From an uncultured Lachnospiraceae bacterium (GTDB lineage: Bacteria > Bacillota > Clostridia > Lachnospirales > Lachnospiraceae), in the NCBI GenBank assembly GCA_900550475.1, contig URSA01000002.1:62001-126000 (forward strand): a DNA stretch of 64,000 nt, read 5' to 3'. How positions within the stretch are numbered: position 1 is the first letter of the stretch; every line of letters begins with the position of its first letter. Made by a program: the position numbers and the translations under genes. Of this stretch, positions 51,213-60,421 are shown piece after piece. The notes beneath the pieces were generated by a model. The model made no database searches. It saw only the letters and a program-made list of their open reading frames with translations, and was not told the origin of the DNA.

Positions 51213-53615
51213 TTGAAGACGAAATTGCCGCTGAAAAGAGTCATACAGGGCTCCATACTTGTTCTGATGCTGCTGGCTGTGTTGGCCTTCTGGCCTCTTA
51301 AACTGATCAGACCGTTTCGCTATGTGGGAACCATAGATCCGGCTTCCAGGACGATCGTGATGAATGAAGGCACGATTATGCAGCAGTTTGTGCCGGAAAA
51401 CGAGTATCTGGAGACCATCCGTTTCTATATTTACAATGAAAATGCGCAGGAACTTGAGGATGCGACGTTAGTGGTGCGTTATTTTGATTCTGCACTCAAT
51501 CTGATTGAAACGCAGACGGTCAATCTGGCTGACCAAAAGATTCCCGGTGTCTGCACGCTGCACTTGCGGGGCGAGTGGGAAGCGTGGACAACCTATTATT
51601 TCTCTCTGGAGAACCCGGATGCCGAGCTTTTGTTTTCCATGTCGGACGGCGTGAATCTGGATGCAGCTTACGGATACCGTGTGTTTTTTGGCTTCCCCAG
51701 ATATTTGATTATTGCGTCGATCATCCTCGTTGTAGGAGCCGCCTTGATTGCACTGACGGAGTTTTTGTGCAAAAACAGGAAAGAAGAGCTTCGGACGGAT
51801 ATGATCCTGCGGATTCCCGCGGGGATTCTGGCATCGGGCGCGTCCCTGTGGGTGCTGTTTGCGGTATTTCCGGCAAAGCTGTTTTGCACGCGGCCGCTTG
51901 ATATCGTGTTTTACGAGACCGGTATTTTGCTGTTTCTGGCAGGCGCTCTGTACGCGCTCTTTTTTAGCTGCGGACAGCCTGAGCGGGAGCAGATCCGTCT
52001 GCGGGAGATGATTTCCAAAATTCCGGTTTTGCTGCAGATCATTGCCTTTGCGGGCGTGATGAAGGGTTGTACCGATTATCTGAATGCTCTTTGCCTGTTT
52101 GACCAGCATGCGGCGAGAAATATTACCATTGCCTGTTTTGCGTTTGCCATAGTGTGCAGCTTTTCCAAGAAAGAATTGCTCAACTGGTATAACGGCATCT
52201 ATTGTCTGCCCGCAATCGGGGTCAGCGTGTGGTACTGCATACAGAATAATCAGGATGCGGACAGCCTTTATCTTGCCAAGGGAACGGCAATCGGTTATGC
52301 CCTGTGGGGGCTTGTTTTGCTCAATGTGATCCGGAACCTGATTCCGCGTCGCAGGGAATGGAAATGCCTGTCCAAGGTATACAGTTTTGCCTTCCTTGCA
52401 TTGCTCATACTGTTTGTAATCTACCGGCATGAGAAGGAGTGGACAATTCTTCTGTTGGTGGGTATGATCCTGTTTGTAATGCGCCTGATGCAGAACGGAG
52501 GGCGGGAACAATATCTGAGATCCTTCGTAAACGGCATATTTGTCCAGTTTATCTGCATCAGCTTTTCAGCGTGGCTGCACAGACCGTTCCATTACTATAC
52601 GCACACCAGATATCCCGGCGCTTTCCATACGGTTACCATGGGTGCGGTGTATGACTGTCTGGTGCTTGTGCTGGCGGTTGCCTGCTTTTTGGTGAAGTAT
52701 GCCAAAGAGAAGCAGTTGAAGAAATGTATCCCGGAATTGACAATCAGCGGTCTGTCTTTCAGTTTTCTGATGTTTACCGTGTCCCGCACGGGGCTGTTTA
52801 CGGCAGCGATTCTGATTATCCTGCTGCTTGCAGTCACGGCGTTTACGGAATATAAGGATGGGATAAAGAATGCCGGGAAGCGGGTTGCGCTGCTTGTGGC
52901 CACATTTGCCGCTTTCTTTGTCATGACATTTACGGCGTGCAGAATCGTACCGGCAGTATACAACGATCCGAAGACCTACGATATTGAATGGTTCCCTGAT
53001 TCCATCAAGAAAGGGGAAGCATGGGATTCTTTCCGATACATTACAGTGGAGAAATTCTTTACCTTGTTTGACGCCAAGATGAGCTATTACAGTGAAGAGG
53101 ACGAGGGAAACACCGGAGGACAGAGTGCCGGATCCGCAACGGGCGCCGCTTTCGCGGACGATGTGAGCGGAAACGGAAAGGTGCTGACCAACGATAAGGC
53201 CGGGTTGGGCGGAAACGTGGATTATACCAACGGCAGAATCGATGTCTACAAGAGATATCTCGCGACGCTCAACTGGACGGGACATCCTTATGTGGAGCTG
53301 GAAAAAGAGAACGGGGAAAAAATTTCCCATGCTCACAATGCTTATATTCAGGTGGCGTATGATTTCGGTATCGGCACGGGTATTTACTTCCTGCTGTTCT
53401 GTATCTTTTTCGGTGTGAGAAGCATCCTTTACTACGGACGGCATCGTGGAGAAAAAGCGGGAATGATACCGGTGGTGGTAATCGGCGTTTTTGGTATCTG
53501 CGGTATGGTAGAGTGGGTGATGCTTCCTTATATTCCGACCGGATTTGCTTTGTTCTTTGTGCTGGCGCTCCTTACGCCAAAGCTGGGTGATACCGCAGAG
53601 AGCATTGAGAAATGA
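51213..53615 (+). CDS. O-antigen ligase/polymerase-like membrane protein with N-terminal extracytoplasmic domain
   Basis: This 800-residue protein has an N-terminal helix (about residues 10-30), an extracytoplasmic beta-rich domain (about 35-160), and then about twelve helices. Before the last helices it has HAHNAYIQVAYDFG, the hallmark loop of WaaL/Wzy_C proteins that transfer or polymerise polyprenyl-linked glycans outside the membrane. The added N-terminal domain is unusual. I chose TTG at 51213 with GGAAGG at 51200-51205; ATG codons at 51177 and 51189 are alternatives. A separate promoter lies upstream. Confidence 0.78.
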   Translation: MKTKLPLKRVIQGSILVLMLLAVLAFWPLKLIRPFRYVGTIDPASRTIVMNEGTIMQQFVPENEYLETIRFYIYNENAQELEDATLVVRYFDSALNLIETQTVNLADQKIPGVCTLHLRGEWEAWTTYYFSLENPDAELLFSMSDGVNLDAAYGYRVFFGFPRYLIIASIILVVGAALIALTEFLCKNRKEELRTDMILRIPAGILASGASLWVLFAVFPAKLFCTRPLDIVFYETGILLFLAGALYALFFSCGQPEREQIRLREMISKIPVLLQIIAFAGVMKGCTDYLNALCLFDQHAARNITIACFAFAIVCSFSKKELLNWYNGIYCLPAIGVSVWYCIQNNQDADSLYLAKGTAIGYALWGLVLLNVIRNLIPRRREWKCLSKVYSFAFLALLILFVIYRHEKEWTILLLVGMILFVMRLMQNGGREQYLRSFVNGIFVQFICISFSAWLHRPFHYYTHTRYPGAFHTVTMGAVYDCLVLVLAVACFLVKYAKEKQLKKCIPELTISGLSFSFLMFTVSRTGLFTAAILIILLLAVTAFTEYKDGIKNAGKRVALLVATFAAFFVMTFTACRIVPAVYNDPKTYDIEWFPDSIKKGEAWDSFRYITVEKFFTLFDAKMSYYSEEDEGNTGGQSAGSATGAAFADDVSGNGKVLTNDKAGLGGNVDYTNGRIDVYKRYLATLNWTGHPYVELEKENGEKISHAHNAYIQVAYDFGIGTGIYFLLFCIFFGVRSILYYGRHRGEKAGMIPVVVIGVFGICGMVEWVMLPYIPTGFALFFVLALLTPKLGDTAESIEK

Positions 53616-53623
53616 GGAATGGT

Positions 53624-55501
53624 ATGAAAAAGACAATCAACACGGCGCTTCTTTACAGGCGCATCTTTTTGTTGGTATACGACATATTTGCAGTGTTTGC
53701 ATCCTCGGTGCTGGCGCTGCTCATCCGATATGAATTTGTATATGATGCCATAGACAAAAACTTTCTGAATTCTATATATTCCTTTATGCCGTTTACCATG
53801 CTGATTACGGTAGTAGTGTTTGAGGTGCTGCGCTTATACAACAGTTTATGGGCTTTTGCCAGCGTGAACGAACTTCAGAATATCGTGGCGGCGTGCGGTG
53901 TGACGGCTGCGCTGAATGGGCTGGGGCTGATGATTGCCAAGAAACCCGTGCCCCGCAGTTTCTATTTTATGTTTGTATTTCTGCTGATTGCGTTTACTTT
54001 TGCCAGCAGATTCAGTTACCGGTTCTTTCGCAGCCTGAAACAGAAGGGACGGAAGAAGGAGCGCTGCTCCAATATCATGGTGATCGGCGCCGGAGAGGCG
54101 GCAAACCTGATTATCAGGGACATTATCAACAGTAAATATACCCATATGCAGATCAAATGCATTATCGATGATGATGTAAACAAGCATGGAAAATACATTC
54201 AGGGCATCAAGATCGTCGGGGGAAGAGAGAAGATCAAGGAGGCGGTGGACGCCTACGCCATCGATGAGATCTTTATTGCCATGCCTTCGGTGCCGAAATC
54301 AGTCATCAGCGGCATTATTGACATCTGCAAGGACACCACATGTAAACTGCGCACGCTGCCGGGCATGTACCAGCTCGTCAACGGTGAGGTGAACGTAAGC
54401 CAGCTTAAGGATGTGGATGTGGAGGATCTTCTGGGCAGGGATCCCATTGTGGTGGATCTGGATTCCATACTGGGGTATGTGCAGGGACGCTGCGTGCTGA
54501 TCACGGGCGGCGGCGGCTCCATCGGAAGCGAGCTGTGCAGACAGGTTGCAAGCCACAGACCGTCCCGGCTTATTATCGTCGATATCTATGAGAACAATGC
54601 ATATGACATTCAGCAGGAATTAAAGCAGAAGTACCCGGACCTGAACCTGCTGGTGCTGATTGCATCGGTGCGCAACACAAAGCGCATGTATAAGATTTTT
54701 GAGACCTACCGCCCGGACATTGTCTATCATGCCGCGGCGCACAAGCATGTTCCCCTTATGGAGGACAGCCCCAACGAGGCGATCAAGAACAACGTGATGG
54801 GCACCTGGAAGACGGCACAGGCGGCGGCATTCTTCGGTACAAAGAAGTTTGTGATGATTTCCACGGATAAAGCGGTGAATCCCACCAACATTATGGGTGC
54901 GTCCAAACGTATCTGTGAAATGATCGTGCAGGTGTTCAACCGGCACTACGATACAGAGTTTGTTGCGGTGCGGTTCGGGAATGTATTGGGCAGCAACGGC
55001 AGCGTGATTCCGCTGTTCAAGAAGCAGATCGAAGCGGGAGGCCCCGTCACGGTCACGCACCCGGACATTATCCGTTATTTTATGACGATTCCCGAGGCGG
55101 TTTCCCTTGTTTTGCAGGCGGGAGCCTACGCCAAGGGCGGGGAGATTTTTGTGCTGGATATGGGCAAACCGGTGAAGATACTGGATCTTGCCAAAAACCT
55201 GATACGGCTCTCCGGCTATAAGGTGGATGAGGATATCAAGATTGAATTTACCGGGCTGCGTCCGGGCGAGAAACTCTATGAGGAGCTTCTTATGGATGAA
55301 GAGGGATTGCAGAATACGGACAATGACCTGATCCATATCGGCAAACCCATTGAATTTGATGAGAGCGTGTTTTTTACGCAGCTTAGAAAGCTTGAACTTG
55401 CGGCGGAGAACGAGAGCGGCGATATTAAGAAGCTGATCAAGGAAATCGTGCCGACCTATCACTCGAAAGAGGAATTGGAAAAACAAGGACAGAGGGATTG
55501 A
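53624..55501 (+). CDS. pglF: UDP-GlcNAc 4,6-dehydratase, membrane type (PglF/CapD family)
   Basis: This 625-residue enzyme makes UDP-4-keto-6-deoxy-GlcNAc. It has four N-terminal helices (to about residue 125), a CoA-binding-like Rossmann domain (about 130-260), and the extended SDR domain with TGGGGSIGSEL near residues 290-300. The catalytic region is TDKAVNPTNIMGASKR near 415-430, where Met replaces the usual Tyr as in this family. GAGGA precedes the ATG at 53624. With the next four genes it gives the order pglF, E, C, D, A. Confidence 0.9.
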   Translation: MKKTINTALLYRRIFLLVYDIFAVFASSVLALLIRYEFVYDAIDKNFLNSIYSFMPFTMLITVVVFEVLRLYNSLWAFASVNELQNIVAACGVTAALNGLGLMIAKKPVPRSFYFMFVFLLIAFTFASRFSYRFFRSLKQKGRKKERCSNIMVIGAGEAANLIIRDIINSKYTHMQIKCIIDDDVNKHGKYIQGIKIVGGREKIKEAVDAYAIDEIFIAMPSVPKSVISGIIDICKDTTCKLRTLPGMYQLVNGEVNVSQLKDVDVEDLLGRDPIVVDLDSILGYVQGRCVLITGGGGSIGSELCRQVASHRPSRLIIVDIYENNAYDIQQELKQKYPDLNLLVLIASVRNTKRMYKIFETYRPDIVYHAAAHKHVPLMEDSPNEAIKNNVMGTWKTAQAAAFFGTKKFVMISTDKAVNPTNIMGASKRICEMIVQVFNRHYDTEFVAVRFGNVLGSNGSVIPLFKKQIEAGGPVTVTHPDIIRYFMTIPEAVSLVLQAGAYAKGGEIFVLDMGKPVKILDLAKNLIRLSGYKVDEDIKIEFTGLRPGEKLYEELLMDEEGLQNTDNDLIHIGKPIEFDESVFFTQLRKLELAAENESGDIKKLIKEIVPTYHSKEELEKQGQRD

Positions 55502-55503
55502 GA

Positions 55504-56691
55504 ATGGAACTGAAACCGTTTGAAAAAAAAGTGTGGCTCGCGTCGCCGACCATGCATGGCGAGGAGCAGAAATATGTGCAGGAGGCGTTCGACACCAACT
55601 GGGTGTCAACCGTCGGGGCAAATCTGGAGCATTTGGAAAAGGATGTCCGCGAGTATGTGGGCTGTAAAGCGTCCGTTGCGCTCTCTGCGGGAACGGCGGC
55701 GCTGCACCTTGCGGTGAAGCTTGCGGGAGTGAAACCCGGAGATAAGGTTTTCTGTACGGATATGACCTTTGATGCGACGGTGAATCCGGTCACATACGAG
55801 GGCGGAAAACAGATATTTATCGATTCGGAGTATGATACCTGGAACATGGATCCCCGGGCGCTGGAAAAGGCGTTTGAGAAATATCCCGAGGTGAAGGTAG
55901 TGGTGCTGGCACACCTGTATGGCACACCCTCAAGACTGGATGAGATCACGGAGATCTGCCGTGCGCATCAGGCAATATTGATCGAGGATGCCGCAGAGTC
56001 GCTGAGCGCTACCTACAGGGGCAGGCAGACCGGAAGCTTCGGAACATACAATGTGGTAAGCTTTAACGGCAACAAGATCATCACCACATCGGGAGGCGGA
56101 ATGCTTCTGACGGACGACGAGGCGGCTGCCGAGCTGGCAAGAAAATGGTCTACGCAGGCGCGGGATGCGGCTCCGTGGTATCAGCACACAGAGCTTGGGT
56201 ATAATTACCGTATGAGCAATATTCTGGCGGGAATCGGCAGAGGGCAGATGCTGCATCTGGCGGAGCACAGAGCACGGAAAAAAGAGATCTATGAAAAATA
56301 CAGGGAAGGGTTCGCGGGACTGCCGCTTCGGATGAATCCCTATCTTGAGGATACGGAGCCGAACTTCTGGCTGAGCTGCCTTATGGTGGATCGGGATGCC
56401 ATGGCAAAACAGGTGCGGGGAGATTTAAACAGCACTTACGAAAAAGCTTCCGGCAAGACCTGCCCCGATGAAATCAGGGAGACGCTTGCGGCGTACAACA
56501 TTGAATCCCGGCCAATCTGGAAGCCCATGCACATGCAGCCCATATACAGGGAGCATGATTTCATCAAGGCGGCACAAGAAGCGGTGGATGAGGACATTTT
56601 TGCAAGGGGTCTGTGTCTGCCGTCGGACATTAAAATGACGGAAGAACAGCAGGATGCTGTGATTGAAATTGTCAGAAAGTGCTTTGAATAA
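55504..56691 (+). CDS. pglE: UDP-4-amino-sugar transaminase (PglE-like)
   Basis: This 395-residue DegT-type PLP enzyme should aminate the 4-keto product of the upstream dehydratase. It opens VWLASPTMHGEEQKYVQEAF, a pattern typical of PglE-type enzymes. The PLP lysine is at residue 191 in SFNGNKIITTSGGG. AGAGGGA precedes the ATG at 55504. It overlaps the reading frame of the dehydratase stop region closely, so the two are probably co-translated. Confidence 0.87.
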   Translation: MELKPFEKKVWLASPTMHGEEQKYVQEAFDTNWVSTVGANLEHLEKDVREYVGCKASVALSAGTAALHLAVKLAGVKPGDKVFCTDMTFDATVNPVTYEGGKQIFIDSEYDTWNMDPRALEKAFEKYPEVKVVVLAHLYGTPSRLDEITEICRAHQAILIEDAAESLSATYRGRQTGSFGTYNVVSFNGNKIITTSGGGMLLTDDEAAAELARKWSTQARDAAPWYQHTELGYNYRMSNILAGIGRGQMLHLAEHRARKKEIYEKYREGFAGLPLRMNPYLEDTEPNFWLSCLMVDRDAMAKQVRGDLNSTYEKASGKTCPDEIRETLAAYNIESRPIWKPMHMQPIYREHDFIKAAQEAVDEDIFARGLCLPSDIKMTEEQQDAVIEIVRKCFE

Positions 56692-56709
56692 AACAAGGAT
56701 GGAAGCTGA

Positions 56710-57387
56710 ATGAACTCAAGGAAGCGAGGCCCCTATGCCCTGTTCTTCAAGCGAATGCTGGATATTGTATGTTCACTGACGGTTCTTTTACTCTTGAGCT
56801 GGCTGTATGTGATCGTTGCAGTGTTGGTTCGCGTGAAGCTGGGATCTCCCGTTATTTTCAAGCAGGAGCGGCCGGGCAGAATCGACCCGAAAACGGGAAA
56901 GGAACGGATATTTTGTCTGTATAAATTTAGGACGATGACCGATGCCAGAGATGAAAGAGGAGAACCGCTGCCGGATGAACAAAGACTGACACCGTTCGGA
57001 GCGTGGCTTCGGCGAACCAGTCTGGATGAGATCCCGGAGGCATTCAATATCCTGAAAGGCGATATGTCCCTGATCGGCCCCAGACCTTTGCTGGTACGGT
57101 ATCTGCCCAGATATAACGAAGAGCAGAGACACCGGCATGATGTGCGCCCGGGGCTTACCGGATATGCGCAGGCACACGGACGCAACGGCGTATCATGGGA
57201 GGACAAATTTGCCATGGATGTCTGGTATACGAAGCACATTACATTTGTGGGTGATATGAAGATTCTTCTGGATACGTTGCGTGCGGTGTGGAAGAAGGAG
57301 GGCATCAGTTCCGGATCGTCGGTGACAATGGAGGAGTTTATGGGAACTCCGGAGGGGGTAGTTGCAGAATGGAAGGCTCCTTACTGA
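56710..57387 (+). CDS. pglC: Monotopic initiating sugar-phosphate transferase (PglC-like)
   Basis: PglC moves diacetamido-sugar-phosphate to undecaprenyl phosphate to start a glycan. The 225-residue protein has a single re-entrant helix (about residues 14-35) and the catalytic core with YKFRTMTDARDE, the DEIPEAFN segment and MSLIGPRPLL. It lacks the extra N-terminal helices of WcaJ, which match the other initiating enzyme at 15507. A Ser/Thr/Glu-rich tail of about 25 residues follows the core. It overlaps the next gene by 19 bases. Confidence 0.92.
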   Translation: MNSRKRGPYALFFKRMLDIVCSLTVLLLLSWLYVIVAVLVRVKLGSPVIFKQERPGRIDPKTGKERIFCLYKFRTMTDARDERGEPLPDEQRLTPFGAWLRRTSLDEIPEAFNILKGDMSLIGPRPLLVRYLPRYNEEQRHRHDVRPGLTGYAQAHGRNGVSWEDKFAMDVWYTKHITFVGDMKILLDTLRAVWKKEGISSGSSVTMEEFMGTPEGVVAEWKAPY

Positions 57388-57998
57388 AAAAACTGGTTAT
57401 CGTGGGTGCCAGCGGCCACGGCAAGGTGGTTGCGGATATTGCGGTGCGAAACGGATATGAGGAAATTGTCTTTCTGGATGATGATGAGAGCGTAAGGGAG
57501 TGCGCGGGCTTTCCGGTCGTGGGAAAGACGGACGGAACGGAAGCGTACCGGGAATGGGAGTATATTGTAGCGATCGGCAATGCCCGGATCCGGCAGAGGA
57601 TTCAGGAAGGACTGCGGGAGTACCGGATGGCGACACTGATTCATCCCGGGGCGATAATCAGCAGGAGAGTGAAGATCGGAGAGGGATCCGTGGTGATGGC
57701 AGGCGCTGTCATCAATTCCGACGCCGTAATCGGAAAAGGCTGCATTGTCAATACCGGCTCATCCGTGGATCACGATTGCGAAATCGGTGATTATTCCCAT
57801 ATATCCGTGGGGGCACATGTGGCAGGAACGGTGTATATGGGATGCCGTGTCTGGATCGGAGCGGGGGCTGTGGTGAACAATAACCTTTCTGTCTGTGACG
57901 ACTGCCTTGTGGGCTCGGGAGCCGTGGTGGTCAGAAATATCAGTGAGCAGGGAACCTACATAGGGATTCCCGCGAGAAGGAAAACAGACATTACATGA
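57369..57998 (+). CDS. pglD: Sugar O/N-acetyltransferase (PglD-like)
   Basis: This 209-residue enzyme should acetylate the 4-amino group to give the diacetamido sugar. An N-terminal Rossmann-like domain opens KKLVIVGASGHGKVVADI. A left-handed beta-helix of hexapeptide repeats with the catalytic histidine in SSVDHDCEIGDYSHIS follows. I chose the ATG at 57369, with GGAGGGGG at 57352-57359; longer frames reach back into pglC without support. It overlaps the next gene by 4 bases. Confidence 0.9.
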   Translation: MEGSLLKKLVIVGASGHGKVVADIAVRNGYEEIVFLDDDESVRECAGFPVVGKTDGTEAYREWEYIVAIGNARIRQRIQEGLREYRMATLIHPGAIISRRVKIGEGSVVMAGAVINSDAVIGKGCIVNTGSSVDHDCEIGDYSHISVGAHVAGTVYMGCRVWIGAGAVVNNNLSVCDDCLVGSGAVVVRNISEQGTYIGIPARRKTDIT

Positions 57999-59095
57999 AA
58001 AAAGTATTGATTTTGACCAATTCTTCGGTAGGGCTGTATACCTTTCGGAATGAGCTGCTGGAGGAACTGCTTCAAAAATATCAGGTTTCGGTTTCCATAC
58101 CGGACGAGGTTCATCTTGAGGAGCTTACGGAAGAGGGCTGTCTGGTGATACAGACGCCGATCAATCGCAGGGGTATGAATCCCAAAGAAGATTTCAAACT
58201 GTTTTGTGCATACAGAAAGCTGCTTCGGGAGACAGCCCCTGATCTGGTGATGCTTTACACCATTAAACCGAACATATACGGCGGAGTCGCATGCCGTATG
58301 GGCAGAGTCCCGTATGTGGCAACCATAACCGGTCTCGGAAGCACTTTCCAGAGAGAGAATTTTCTGAAAAAAATGATCGTGTGCATGTACCGAACTGCAC
58401 TGAAAAAAGCGGAATGCATCTTCTTCCAGAACGGGGAGAACCGGCAGATATTTGAACAGTGCCGGATACGCGGGAAAAAGAGCCTTTTGGTAAACGGATC
58501 CGGCGTCAATCTGGAAAAGCATGCTTTTGAGCCGTACCCGCAGTCTCCGGTCACACGCTTCCTCTATGTGGGGCGCATGATGCGGGAAAAGGGGATCAAT
58601 GAGTTTCTGGAGGCGGCGAGGAAGCTGCATGGCGAAACGGTTCGATTTGAGTTGCTTGGCTATTGCGATGAAGATTACACGGAAGAGCTGGATGCCTTGG
58701 AAAAAGAGGGGATCATCCGCCAGCACGGCTTTCAGACGGATGTTCATTCCTATCTGAAGGAAGCCTCGGCGCTGGTACTGCCCACATACCATGAGGGCAT
58801 GTCAAATGTGCTGATGGAGGCATCCGCCACGGGACGCCCCGTGATCGCAACCAATATCAGCGGATGCAGGGAAATCTTTGAGGACGGCGTTACGGGCTTT
58901 GGCTGTGAGCCGGGAAGTGCGGAAAGCCTGATTGAGGCGCTTCAAAAATTTCTGGAACTGAGCACGGAGAAGCGCGCGGAAATGGGACGAAATGCAAGGC
59001 GGAAGATGGAGCGGGAATTTGACAGACAACAGGTAACTGATGTATATATAAAAGAGATTGAACGTCACATAGCGAGGAAGGATGGAGAAAAATGA
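57995..59095 (+). CDS. pglA: GT4 glycosyltransferase (PglA-like)
   Basis: This 366-residue GT-B enzyme probably adds the second sugar (GalNAc in Campylobacter) to the PglC product. The block MLYTIKPNIYGG, then YVATITGLGS and FQNGENRQIF near residues 85-155, is typical of PglA/WbnK-like GT4 proteins. The active site is YHEGMSNVLMEASATGRPV near residue 265. It follows pglD by overlap and precedes the nucleotide-sugar dehydrogenase by overlap. The donor could be GalNAc or GalNAcA, given the genes that follow. Confidence 0.82.
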   Translation: MKKVLILTNSSVGLYTFRNELLEELLQKYQVSVSIPDEVHLEELTEEGCLVIQTPINRRGMNPKEDFKLFCAYRKLLRETAPDLVMLYTIKPNIYGGVACRMGRVPYVATITGLGSTFQRENFLKKMIVCMYRTALKKAECIFFQNGENRQIFEQCRIRGKKSLLVNGSGVNLEKHAFEPYPQSPVTRFLYVGRMMREKGINEFLEAARKLHGETVRFELLGYCDEDYTEELDALEKEGIIRQHGFQTDVHSYLKEASALVLPTYHEGMSNVLMEASATGRPVIATNISGCREIFEDGVTGFGCEPGSAESLIEALQKFLELSTEKRAEMGRNARRKMEREFDRQQVTDVYIKEIERHIARKDGEK

Positions 59096-60405
59096 GTTTG
59101 TACGAGAAGCTGTTAAGCGGAGAAGAGAAGCTGTCACTGGTGGGACTGGGATATGTCGGCATGCCGATTGCAGTTGCGTTTGCCAGAAAGATCAAGGTGG
59201 TAGGCTTTGATTTAAACGAGAAAAAGATCGAACTGTATAAGAGCGGCATCGACCCGACCAATGAGGTGGGAAACGATACCATCAAAGAGACGACCGTGGC
59301 ATTCACGGCAGATCCTTCCAAGCTGAGGGAGGCGAAATTCCACATTGTTGCGGTTCCCACCCCAGTGAACGACGATCACACGCCGGACCTGACTCCGGTG
59401 GAGGGTGCAAGCCGTATTCTGGGACAGAACCTGACGAAGGGCTCCATTATCGTGTTTGAGTCCACCGTATATCCCGGCGTGACAGAGGAAGTCTGCGTTC
59501 CTATTCTGGAGAAGGAATCCGGGTTGAAATGCGGCGTTGATTTCAAGATCGGCTACTCACCGGAGAGAATTAACCCCGGCGATAAGGTACACCGTCTGGA
59601 GACCATCACCAAGATTGTTTCCGGTATGGATGAGGAGACCCTGGAAGAGATTGCAAACGTATATGAGCTGGTGGTGGAGGCAGGCGTTTACCGTGCAGAA
59701 TCCATCAAGGTAGCGGAGGCTGCAAAGGTAATCGAGAACAGCCAGCGCGATATCAATATTGCATTTATGAACGAGCTGTCCATCATTTTCAATAAGATGG
59801 GCATTGACACCCAGTCTGTTCTGAAGGCTGCGGGAACCAAGTGGAATTTCCTGAAATTCTATCCCGGTCTTGTGGGCGGACACTGCATCGGCGTGGATCC
59901 CTACTATCTGACCTACAAGGCAGAGCAGATGGGATATCATTCCCAGATCATTCTTTCCGGACGCCGGATCAATGATGATATGGGAAAATATGTTGCGGAA
60001 AGTCTGGTAAAGAATCTGATCAAGGCAGATATTCCCGTAAAGAATGCCAAGGTAGCCATTCTGGGCTTCACCTTCAAGGAGAACTGCCCGGATACCAGAA
60101 ACACGAAAGTCATTGATATTTACAAGGAACTTGGCGAGTACGGCATCACCCCCATTGTGGTGGATCCGGCGGCGGATGCGGACGAGGCAAAGCGACTTTA
60201 CGGCATTACCTTCGGAACCATGGAGGATGTGAAGGATATGGATGCGGTTCTGGTAGCGGTGGCACATCACGCATTCCAAGATCTGAAAAAAGAGGATATC
60301 GATAAGCTGTATAATGCAAAGAACGGTCAGAAGGTACTTTTGGATATCAAGGGTCTGTTTGACCGCAAAGACTATAAAGACGGATATTTGTACTGGAGAC
60401 TGTAA
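59092..60405 (+). CDS. Nucleotide-sugar 6-dehydrogenase (WbpO/TviB-like)
   Basis: This 437-residue member of the UDP-glucose/GDP-mannose dehydrogenase family oxidises C6 of a UDP-sugar to an acid. The NAD-binding VGLGYVGMP is at about residues 17-25, and the catalytic Cys265 lies in GGHCIGVDPYYL. The FKENCPDTRN segment near the C-terminal domain is characteristic of the HexNAc-specific branch (TviB, WbpO, WbpA). With the epimerase next door, UDP-GalNAcA is the likeliest product; UDP-GlcNAcA is possible. Confidence 0.9.
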   Translation: MSLYEKLLSGEEKLSLVGLGYVGMPIAVAFARKIKVVGFDLNEKKIELYKSGIDPTNEVGNDTIKETTVAFTADPSKLREAKFHIVAVPTPVNDDHTPDLTPVEGASRILGQNLTKGSIIVFESTVYPGVTEEVCVPILEKESGLKCGVDFKIGYSPERINPGDKVHRLETITKIVSGMDEETLEEIANVYELVVEAGVYRAESIKVAEAAKVIENSQRDINIAFMNELSIIFNKMGIDTQSVLKAAGTKWNFLKFYPGLVGGHCIGVDPYYLTYKAEQMGYHSQIILSGRRINDDMGKYVAESLVKNLIKADIPVKNAKVAILGFTFKENCPDTRNTKVIDIYKELGEYGITPIVVDPAADADEAKRLYGITFGTMEDVKDMDAVLVAVAHHAFQDLKKEDIDKLYNAKNGQKVLLDIKGLFDRKDYKDGYLYWRL

Positions 60406-60421
60406 GGGAGCGTAGGCAAGT

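Noticed and set aside
53624..55501. The large dehydratase considered as PseB.
   Set aside because: It has four membrane helices and about 625 residues, and sits in a pglF-E-C-D-A order. PseB is soluble and about 330 residues.
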